Assembly (NCBI GenBank): GCA_021794075.1 | Contig: JAJYRM010000017.1 | Coordinates: 1 to 50,329 of the forward strand | DNA length: 50,329 nucleotides | From: Bacteroidota bacterium | GTDB taxonomy: Bacteria; Bacteroidota; Ignavibacteria; Kryptoniales; JAKASW01 | Reading direction: 5' to 3' | In this document: one piece after another, positions 26,742-33,706 of the stretch | Position numbering within the stretch: position 1 is the first letter of the stretch | Layout: each line of letters begins with the position of its first letter | Notes under the pieces: generated by a model | What the model was told of the DNA's origin: nothing | Databases searched by the model: none | The model's input: the letters and a program-made list of their open reading frames with translations, nothing else | Translations under genes and position numbers: made by a program

Positions 26742-27065
26742 TTATTTTCGTAGAAGAGCTGTTATTATGATCAGAGCGTCTTCTACGGGTGCGTCCGAGA
26801 TACTTCCCCCCGTATGTGATGCGACACTCGTCATGAGGCGAGCAGCGGCGCTGTGAATTTCTTCCGTCATTTCGATTGATTCAGATATAATGTTTAAGCA
26901 CTGGATTGAGCTCAGTAAACCATCGTTCAGGCCCGAAAGGCTTGAATAAGCGTATGCCTTTGCTACGGCTCTTCGAGCGCAGACGCGGGCTTTCCCGTCG
27001 TTCCCGTCCAGTCCCGCATCGCGTGCCATAGCAAGTTCGATCTCAATGTCTCGCGGAAGCGCCAT
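26742..27065 (-). CDS. small helical protein of unknown function downstream of uvrA
   Basis: A 107-residue frame whose ATG lies 23 bases inside the end of uvrA, preceded by GAGGAACGG. The product is predicted largely helical (IEIELAMARDAGLDGNDGKARVCARRAVAKAYAYS, LLSSIQCLNIISESIEMTEEIHSAAARLMTSVAS) with no signal or membrane segment. I do not recognise a family. Overlap with uvrA and a plausible ribosome site support it as a real, co-translated gene. The Ala/Arg-rich first half resembles the style of HEPN-like or four-helix-bundle proteins, but this is not enough for a call. Confidence 0.65.
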   Translation of the reverse strand: MALPRDIEIELAMARDAGLDGNDGKARVCARRAVAKAYAYSSLSGLNDGLLSSIQCLNIISESIEMTEEIHSAAARLMTSVASHTGGSISDAPVEDALIIITALLRK

Positions 27066-29946
27066 TTGTTCCGTTCCTCAGATAATCCGCGAGATATTTG
27101 CCAGTGTAGGATGCCTTTGACTTCATAATCGTTTCTGGAGGTCCTTGTGCTACTATCGTGCCACCTCCGGCACCGCCTTCCGGACCGAGATCGATCACCC
27201 AGTCCGCGCACTTGACCACATCAAGATTGTGTTCTACGATGATGACCGTATTTCCCTTGTCGACGAGTTTGTGCAGCAGGTCAAGAAGTATCCTGATGTC
27301 TTCGAAGTGCAGCCCGGTGGTCGGCTCATCGAGTATGTAGAGTGTCTTGCCTGTGGCGACCTTGGAAAGCTCCGTGGCGAGCTTAACTCGCTGCGCCTCG
27401 CCTCCGGAGAGCGTCGTGGATGATTGTCCGAGACGAAGGTAGCCGAGGCCGACATCCACCATTGTCTGAAGCTTTCTGTTAATCGATGGGATATCCTCGA
27501 AGAGCTGAGCGGCCTCCTCGACAGTCATCTCGAGTACATCGGCTATCGTCTTTCCCTTGTATTTCACGTCGAGGGTCGCGGCGCTGAATCTTTTCCCGTT
27601 GCATACTTCACACTTGACGTAGACATCGGGGAGGAAACTCATCTCGATTTTTCTCATCCCATCGCCTTCGCAGGCCGGGCAGCGTCCTTCTTGAACGTTG
27701 AACGAAAACCTACCGGGTCGGTAACCTCGTAGTTTCGACTCCGGAAGCTGCGAGAACAAATCTCTTATCGCGGTAAATACTCCGACGTAAGTCGCGGGAT
27801 TGGAACGCGGAGTCCTGCCAATCGGCGACTGGTCGACGTCGACGACCTTGTCGATGAGTTCCATCCCGGTTATCTCTTTGTATGGAAGGGGCTGGTCGGA
27901 CATTCTATAAAACCGTTTGCCCAGTATCCTGTAGAGAGTATCATTGATCAGCGTGGATTTTCCCGATCCACTCACACCGGTAATGCAGACGAAGAGTCCA
28001 AGAGGGAATTTGACATCGACATCCCTAAGATTATTTCCTGAAGCGCCCTTCAATGATAGGTAGGCGTCGTTCGGCTGTCTTAGAAGTTCCTTCGGCCTTA
28101 CCGGTATCTCTTTCTCATCGCGCAGGTATGCTGCCGTCAATGACTCCTCTTTTTCCGAAAGTAGTTCCTCGAAAGTTCCTGCCTTGACGACGCGTCCCCC
28201 ATGCTCGCCGGCCCCCGGGCCGAGGTCCACTATGTAATCGGCATTCTCCATTGTCTCACGGTCATGTTCAACAACGATAACGGTGTTGCCGAGGTCACGG
28301 AGGGACTTGAGTGAGTTGATTAGGCGAACGTTATCGCGCTGATGAAGCCCGATGGATGGTTCGTCGATTACGTACAGAACGCCTGTCAGTTGGGAGCCGA
28401 TCTGAGTCGCGAGCCTGATTCGCTGCGATTCTCCCCCGGATAAGGTCCCTGAAGGGCGATTCAGGTTGAGATAGTCGAGTCCGACGTTGAGCAGAAACTT
28501 CAGCCTGGTTCTTATCTCATGCAGGATTGGTTGAGCTACTTTTTGACTCCGTTTTGGGAGTGTCAACGCGTCCATAACATTACTCACCCTGTCGATGGGA
28601 TCTTTGACAACTGAGTTTATAACAAGCTCGTCCCCGTTATTTTCCACCACACGGACAAACCGGCTTTCCGCCCTCAACCTTGTCCCGCCACAAGCATTAC
28701 ACTCGCTGAAGGGGAGGTGAGCCTCGATATCCGCCGCCTGCTTGCCGAAATAGACTTCGAAGTCGAGCTGCTTGAGCATCGGAACAAGCCCTTCGAACTT
28801 ATTGTTCAGGTTTGAAATCGAGACTCCGGCAAACTTTATTCCTTTCTTGCTCTCCTTCAGGTTCTTGCCGTAAAAAATCAAATCCCGGACTGCAGAGTTG
28901 AGCTGCTCGAAGGGTGTATTGGTATTCACGCCATGCGGCTCGAGGAGGCTATTGAGCATGCTCATCAAGAAAAAGTCGTCCCGCTTAGGAAAGAGGAGGG
29001 CTCCTTCGGTTATCGACAATTTGGGATCGACAACAATTGCCTCTGGATTGATGTCGCGGCTCAGTCCGGTCCCGCCGCAAGTGCGACACATGCCGAATTT
29101 TGAATTGAAGGAGAACGAGTTCGGCGCGAGGTCTGGATAACTCGTCCCGCATTTCGGACACGACTTTAAACGGCTGAAGAATGTGTCCTTTTTTGCTTCG
29201 TTCTCATGAACGATAACTGTGCCGGAGCCTCGTTCTAATCCGATCTTTAAAGACTCGCGGAGCCGCGACGATGACTTAGCCTGAATCTTCAATTTGTCGA
29301 CCACAAGTTCGATGTTGTGCGTTCCGTACCGGGAAACTTCCATCCCTTCCTGAAGATCCTTCAGGACGCCATCCACTCTTGCCTGCACGAAACCTTCCGC
29401 CATGAGTTCTCGAAACAGTTCTCTGTAATGTCCCTTCCGTCCAATCACCAGAGGGGCGAGGAGCAAGATATTGCGATTGGCAAAATTGCTTAAGATAGTC
29501 TGATGAATCTGATCGGGAGTCTGCTGCTGCACCGGAATGTTGCAGTTGACGCAAAATTGCGTGCCGACTTTCGCAAAGAGTAAACGGACGTAATCGTAAA
29601 TCTCCGTCACTGTTCCGACTGTCGAATGAGGATTGGTGCTGATTGTCTTCTGTTCGATAGCCACTGATGGACTGAGACCCTCGATCAAATCCACGTCGGG
29701 ACGTTCGAGGATTTGTAAGAATTGGCGGGCGTATGCCATCATAGTTTCCAGGTAGCGCCTCTGACCTTCGGCATATATCGTGTCGAATGCGAGCGACGAT
29801 TTGCCGCTTCCGCTCAGTCCAGTTATTACTATGAATTTCTCCCGGGGAAGATCGAGATCAATGGATTTGAGATTGTGCTGTCTGGCACCTCGAATCACTA
29901 TGTTGTCCAAAGCGTTCTTTGGATTTTCGCCTGGTATTCTTTTCAT
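27043..29946 (-). CDS. uvrA: excinuclease ABC subunit A
   Basis: UvrA recognises DNA damage in nucleotide excision repair. It has two ABC ATPase halves: Walker A GLSGSGKSSLAFDT and GVSGSGKSTLINDTL, signatures LSGGESQRIRLATQIGS and LSGGEAQRVKLATEL, and two zinc modules (CPKCGTSYPDLAPNS..CRTCGGTG and CPACEGDG..CEVCNGKRF). The frame extends up to 30081, but the family start (NIVIRGARQHNLKSIDLDLP) is about 15 residues after Met at 29946, giving 967 residues, near the normal 940-950; the extra upstream part looks non-coding. The unrelated small gene overlaps its 3' end, and the ATP-grasp gene is divergent. Confidence 0.96.
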   Translation of the reverse strand: MKRIPGENPKNALDNIVIRGARQHNLKSIDLDLPREKFIVITGLSGSGKSSLAFDTIYAEGQRRYLETMMAYARQFLQILERPDVDLIEGLSPSVAIEQKTISTNPHSTVGTVTEIYDYVRLLFAKVGTQFCVNCNIPVQQQTPDQIHQTILSNFANRNILLLAPLVIGRKGHYRELFRELMAEGFVQARVDGVLKDLQEGMEVSRYGTHNIELVVDKLKIQAKSSSRLRESLKIGLERGSGTVIVHENEAKKDTFFSRLKSCPKCGTSYPDLAPNSFSFNSKFGMCRTCGGTGLSRDINPEAIVVDPKLSITEGALLFPKRDDFFLMSMLNSLLEPHGVNTNTPFEQLNSAVRDLIFYGKNLKESKKGIKFAGVSISNLNNKFEGLVPMLKQLDFEVYFGKQAADIEAHLPFSECNACGGTRLRAESRFVRVVENNGDELVINSVVKDPIDRVSNVMDALTLPKRSQKVAQPILHEIRTRLKFLLNVGLDYLNLNRPSGTLSGGESQRIRLATQIGSQLTGVLYVIDEPSIGLHQRDNVRLINSLKSLRDLGNTVIVVEHDRETMENADYIVDLGPGAGEHGGRVVKAGTFEELLSEKEESLTAAYLRDEKEIPVRPKELLRQPNDAYLSLKGASGNNLRDVDVKFPLGLFVCITGVSGSGKSTLINDTLYRILGKRFYRMSDQPLPYKEITGMELIDKVVDVDQSPIGRTPRSNPATYVGVFTAIRDLFSQLPESKLRGYRPGRFSFNVQEGRCPACEGDGMRKIEMSFLPDVYVKCEVCNGKRFSAATLDVKYKGKTIADVLEMTVEEAAQLFEDIPSINRKLQTMVDVGLGYLRLGQSSTTLSGGEAQRVKLATELSKVATGKTLYILDEPTTGLHFEDIRILLDLLHKLVDKGNTVIIVEHNLDVVKCADWVIDLGPEGGAGGGTIVAQGPPETIMKSKASYTGKYLADYLRNGTNGASARH

Positions 29947-30112
29947 CCGAATCCCAAATTTATCCCTGATCCGCTCCAATTTCAATCCAAAACATCGCAC
30001 TCTCCACGGCATGTGGGGCACAAAATGAATCAACCCATGGCGCGTTTCGAGTCCCAGTGGCGCGATGGCATCCTTAGCCAACTGAGTAGAAAGATTCTTA
30101 AATTATGCTGAT

Positions 30113-31039
30113 ATGGAAACTATTGATTGCGCGGTAATTTACGAGTGGGAATACGACGATGATTTCGTATCGATATTGTCGAACAAGTTGTCGGCAATGA
30201 ACATTACGCACAGAGTCTTCCATGCGGGCGAACTCAAAGGCACTCTCGATAAGGTGAAGGAAAGGGAGCTCAACTTCCGTTGTGTTCTCGACCGTGCGTC
30301 CGATGTCGATGAAAATGCGGAGGCTCTCGTTACAATGCTAAGGCGGAGGGGGACACGCATAGTGAACGATCCCGTCGAGATCCGGCACGCCTCTGACAAA
30401 GCATCCATGCATCTTGAGTTTATAACCGCCGGCATCTATGTCCCGTACACTATAATCATTTCGCCGTATAGCACTCAGAGGGAAGTCAAGCTGAGTATCG
30501 GAGAATTGGCGCGCCTGGGCCGACCGTTCATTATCAAACCGGCAAATACTACCGGGGGCGGTATAGGGGTCGTCACCGGTGCGGAAGGTCTTCAGGAGGT
30601 CATCGAAACGAGGCAGCATAACAAAGACGACAAATATTTGTTGCAGAAAAAGGTCGAGCCGATTCAGACGAACGGGCGCCGCGCGTGGTTCAGGCCATTC
30701 TATGTTTTCGGAAAAGTTCTCATCTGCTGGTGGGACGATCAAACTCATCTTTACTATGAAGCGACTGAGGATGAAATATCGCGATTTGCTTTGAGTGAGG
30801 TCGACAAAATAGTTCGGAGGATACACGACGTCTGCAAGTTGGAATTCTTTTCGACGGAAATCGCGTTGTCAGAAGACAGGCAGTTCATCGTTATAGATTA
30901 TGTCAATGAGATGTGTGATATGAGAATAAAGTCGAAACATTACGACGGCGTCCCCGACACCGTTGTCGAAGAGATAGCGGCGCGATTAGCTGTCGGGGTT
31001 CGCGAACTCATTGAGCAGAGGAAGCAAATTTCCGCATGA
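30113..31039 (+). CDS. ATP-grasp domain protein of unknown function
   Basis: The 308-residue protein has the ATP-grasp layout. There is a pre-ATP-grasp N-terminus (about 1-95), then DKASMHLEFITAGIYVPYTIIIS, the nucleotide-binding segment RPFIIKPANTTGGGIGVVTG (Lys at about 143), YLLQKKVEPIQ, and a metal-binding end FFSTEIALSEDRQFIVIDYVNEMCDMR in which Glu and Asn (VNE) would bind Mg. Such enzymes ligate a carboxylate to an amine or thiol using ATP; the substrates here are unknown. It has no clear ribosome site before ATG 30113. Its stop overlaps the start of the fusion nuclease (ATGATG), implying coupled translation. Confidence 0.85.
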   Translation: METIDCAVIYEWEYDDDFVSILSNKLSAMNITHRVFHAGELKGTLDKVKERELNFRCVLDRASDVDENAEALVTMLRRRGTRIVNDPVEIRHASDKASMHLEFITAGIYVPYTIIISPYSTQREVKLSIGELARLGRPFIIKPANTTGGGIGVVTGAEGLQEVIETRQHNKDDKYLLQKKVEPIQTNGRRAWFRPFYVFGKVLICWWDDQTHLYYEATEDEISRFALSEVDKIVRRIHDVCKLEFFSTEIALSEDRQFIVIDYVNEMCDMRIKSKHYDGVPDTVVEEIAARLAVGVRELIEQRKQISA

Positions 31040-32682
31040 TGTCGGAAACGTTATCCGTGCTTGAAGATGACTTCAATGATGCTGTCTTTTCGGTTGTCGA
31101 CGTTGAAACTACCGGCACTATGGCGGCTGACGAAAGGATAATCGAGTTTGCCGCCTACAAGGTGCATCGCGGAAAGATAATCGACGAATATTCGACGCTG
31201 GTGAATCCCGGTCGACACATTCCGAATTTCATTCGGAACATGACGGGCATAAGCAACGACATGGTCTATGGTGCGCCACAGTTCAAGGACATTGCGCTAC
31301 CGATCAGCAGGTTTCTGGAAGGCTCGATCTTCGTCGCTCACAACGCTCAGTTTGACTACTCTTTTGTCCGCAGCGAAATGAACAAGGCTGGGTTCGGACT
31401 GGATATACCGCATCTTTGCACCCGGAAGCTCAGCTCACGGGTCTTTCCTCAGCTTCCCAGGAAAGCGCTCGATCAGGTTTGTCATCACCTCGGGATAAAA
31501 ATCAGCGGGCGGCATCGCGCGTACGGTGACGCAAGGGCGACGGCTCATCTTCTCATTGAACTACTTGAGTTTGTGAGAGAGCGGCATGAGGTGGTTAGTC
31601 TTGAAGAGCTGCTCAATTTTCAGAACATCCCGCAACGGATCGACAGGCATCAGAACCAGAACGTGTTCAAGTCGGCCATGAAAGCGGTCCCGAATGCTCC
31701 GGGAGTCTATCTGGTTCACGATTCCGACGACGAGATCGTTTACGTCGGCAAAGCCAAGAACCTGAAGCTCAGGATGGCTTCCTACCTGACTGAGAACGCG
31801 AGAGACGCGGCGAAGGTTCGCAAAATGCTCAGCACGGCCAGGAGGCTTGAGTGGGAACAAACTTCGTCAGAATTAAGCGCCTTCATGAGGGAGGTCCAGC
31901 TCATAAGGCGACATCGACCGCGCTTCAACTCTCAACTTGTCAACCCGAGGCGATTTCCATTTATCAAGTTATCTACCGAGAGAAGATTTGAAAGGCTCGA
32001 CCTTGTCTATGAGCTGGCTGAAGACGGTAGATACTACGGTCCGTTCGAAAGCTCGTTCGTAGCAGAGCAGGTGCTTTACGCGGCAGACAAGTACTTCAAA
32101 CTCGTGAAGTGCGAGAATGATTTTGTCGAGCCCTTTGATCCGTGTCTCTATTTCTACATCGACAGATGCGCCGCGCCTTGCAAGGGAGATGTAACCGCCG
32201 AGACTTATAACTTGGAAGTCGAAGCCGCCGAGGAATTCCTGAGTGGCTCCTTTGAGAAGCTTGTCGCAGAGTTGCGTTTCAGACTCGACGAGTTGTCGAA
32301 GAAACTTGAATTCGAAGATGCTGCCGTTGCCCGCGACCAGATCGAGATTATCGAGCGAATGTCCTCTAAACTGAGACTCCTAAATGGCCCGATAGGGAAG
32401 GCGAACTTCATTTGCGGCTGGACTAATGAAGGGACCATTGAATTGTATAGGGTGAGCAGGGGACTGGTGTTTGGGCCGGTAAAGAGCGGAGGGAACGAGT
32501 TGGACCCGGCGCTTGAATTCCTGAAAAATAAATCGGAAAGTATCACAAGCGATTTTGTCCCTCTTAGGATCCTACTGAATTACGCGATGAAGAATCAGGA
32601 CGGTTTCTTCAAAATCGATACAGGCGGTATAGGGAACGGCGAGGAGATCCTGAGCAAAATAAAAACCGCTGCCGGTCTCTGA
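31036..32682 (+). CDS. DEDDh exonuclease - GIY-YIG (UvrC N-terminal-like) fusion nuclease
   Basis: 548 residues. Residues about 13-185 form a DnaQ-like DEDDh 3'-5' exonuclease: VVDVETTG (D,E), AHNAQFDYSF (D), HRAYGDARAT (H,D). Residues about 220-300 form a GIY-YIG nuclease: APGVYLVHDSDDEIVYVGKAKNLKLRMASYL (Arg), FMREVQLIRRHRPRFNSQL (Glu, Asn). Four Cys follow in the spacing C359-x10-C370-x7-C378-x3-C382 within CLYFYIDRCAAPCKGDV, the region that binds an iron-sulfur cluster in UvrC. A UVR-like helical pair is at about 395-450. The C-terminal RNase H-type nuclease and HhH domains of UvrC are absent, so it is not UvrC. It is probably a DNA-repair or Cho-like nuclease. Confidence 0.9.
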   Translation: MMSETLSVLEDDFNDAVFSVVDVETTGTMAADERIIEFAAYKVHRGKIIDEYSTLVNPGRHIPNFIRNMTGISNDMVYGAPQFKDIALPISRFLEGSIFVAHNAQFDYSFVRSEMNKAGFGLDIPHLCTRKLSSRVFPQLPRKALDQVCHHLGIKISGRHRAYGDARATAHLLIELLEFVRERHEVVSLEELLNFQNIPQRIDRHQNQNVFKSAMKAVPNAPGVYLVHDSDDEIVYVGKAKNLKLRMASYLTENARDAAKVRKMLSTARRLEWEQTSSELSAFMREVQLIRRHRPRFNSQLVNPRRFPFIKLSTERRFERLDLVYELAEDGRYYGPFESSFVAEQVLYAADKYFKLVKCENDFVEPFDPCLYFYIDRCAAPCKGDVTAETYNLEVEAAEEFLSGSFEKLVAELRFRLDELSKKLEFEDAAVARDQIEIIERMSSKLRLLNGPIGKANFICGWTNEGTIELYRVSRGLVFGPVKSGGNELDPALEFLKNKSESITSDFVPLRILLNYAMKNQDGFFKIDTGGIGNGEEILSKIKTAAGL

Positions 32683-32695
32683 CCGGACAGCGGTT
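32656..32695 (-). terminator. intrinsic terminator of the minus-strand lipoprotein gene, embedded in the fusion nuclease 3' end
   Basis: The stem pairs AACCGCTG (32664-32671) and CCGGTC (32672-32677) with GACCGG (32681-32686) and CAGCGGTT (32688-32695), with loop TCT and one bulged A. Read on the minus strand it ends in TTTTTATTTT, the complement of 32656-32665. It overlaps the last codons and the TGA of the converging nuclease gene; on the plus strand there is no T-run. Confidence 0.8.
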
Positions 32696-32718
32696 AAGCA
32701 ATTCGGAGAAGCAGGCCT

Positions 32719-33492
32719 TTATAGTTGGCTAATGAACTCCTTGGCTCTCGCAGCGTACTGGGATTTCGGGTCTTTGCTGATAAGCTCTTCCCAAATTGTT
32801 CTCGCCTCAGGCTTGTTGCCCATATGGACGTACGACATTCCAAGCATGAGATAAGCCGCGCCGGTCTTATAACTGTGGCCAAAAGACAAAACAGACTTGA
32901 AGGCGTTTGCCGCGTCGGTGTATTTCTGCTGGGCGTAATAGCATTCCCCCATCCAGTACACAGCGTTGCTCGTCATGTTCGGCAGTACTTTGCTGTTGCT
33001 TAGGCCGCTGAATATTGCCAGAGCTTCGTTGTACTTCCGGGTCTTGAAGAGATCTAATCCCTGATTGTAATACTGCATGAATTCCGCCTGAGTTGAGATC
33101 GGTCCGATCCCGTTTCCGAGTGAAGCTCGTTCCGCATCGGCATTCCTCGCGCTAAGATCTCGGTTGATTTGCTTCTGAACAGTGAGTTCCGAATCAAGCT
33201 GGTTCACGCGAGCCTGAAGATCCTGAAGGTCCTGCCATTGCTGGCTGCTTTGTCCGAGTCTCGAGGTAAGGTCGGCGACCTTGGCGTTCAACGCTTTCTT
33301 ATCCTGCTCAAGTTGTGTCACGGATTTTCGAAGTTGCATGTTATCGGTCTGCAACTTCTGGTTCTCGAAGTTCAATGAATCCGCGCTGGCCTTTGATGTT
33401 TCGACGCTCGACCCGCATCCGGAAAGCAGGAGGTTAGCTGCGAATAGTAAAGCTACAAACACAAATGATGCCCCATGCAGTGATCGTTTCAT
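32719..33492 (-). CDS. coiled-coil TPR lipoprotein (YbgF/CpoB-like)
   Basis: A 257-residue lipoprotein. The frame extends to 33603, but ATG 33492 has a strong ribosome site (GAGGAGGG, eight bases away) and starts a lipoprotein signal MKRSLHGASFVFVALLFAANLLLSGC (lipobox LLSGC). A coiled-coil with repeating Leu/Gln heptads follows (about 35-115, SLNFENQKLQTDNMQLRK to LDSELTVQKQ), then three TPR units (FMQYYNQGLDLFKTRKYNEALAIF, SNAVYWMGECYYAQQKYTDAANAFKSVL, TGAAYLMLGMSYVHMGNKPEARTIWEEL). This resembles CpoB/YbgF of the Tol-Pal system, but no tol genes are nearby, so the name is not assigned. A terminator follows. Confidence 0.9.
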   Translation of the reverse strand: MKRSLHGASFVFVALLFAANLLLSGCGSSVETSKASADSLNFENQKLQTDNMQLRKSVTQLEQDKKALNAKVADLTSRLGQSSQQWQDLQDLQARVNQLDSELTVQKQINRDLSARNADAERASLGNGIGPISTQAEFMQYYNQGLDLFKTRKYNEALAIFSGLSNSKVLPNMTSNAVYWMGECYYAQQKYTDAANAFKSVLSFGHSYKTGAAYLMLGMSYVHMGNKPEARTIWEELISKDPKSQYAARAKEFISQL

Positions 33493-33529
33493 AAGGATTT
33501 CCCTCCTCAAGATTAAGATTAAAATTCGA

Positions 33530-33682
33530 ATGAAATTAGACAAGGGTACTTTAAAAGTCAAGAAAGTAGAGGACGAATTGTTCCGTGTCACATTAGACCG
33601 CAATCAGTCGGACATCATCAAGTGGTACATGGACAAGATTACAAGCGCGTCACAGTTAGCATTTATTTCAGTATTTGAATAG
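33530..33682 (+). CDS. possible 50-residue charged protein
   Basis: A short frame from ATG 33530 to TAG encodes MKLDKGTLKVKKVEDELFRV-, continuing with LDRNQSDIIKWYMDKITSAS and ending FISVFE. It has normal amino-acid composition, an amphipathic helix and no rare-residue runs. It lies between the start of the divergent lipoprotein and the GH13-like gene. No ribosome site precedes it (an AT-rich GATTAAGATTAAAATTCGA instead). It might be a leaderless small gene or simply the promoter region of its neighbours. Confidence 0.4.
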   Translation: MKLDKGTLKVKKVEDELFRVTLDRNQSDIIKWYMDKITSASQLAFISVFE

Positions 33683-33706
33683 ATTCAGAATGAACAAAAC
33701 CATCAT

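Noticed and set aside
31036-32682. Naming the fusion nuclease uvrC or dnaQ
   Set aside because: It has the exonuclease plus only the N-terminal and UVR-like parts of UvrC; the C-terminal nuclease and HhH domains are missing, so neither name fits.
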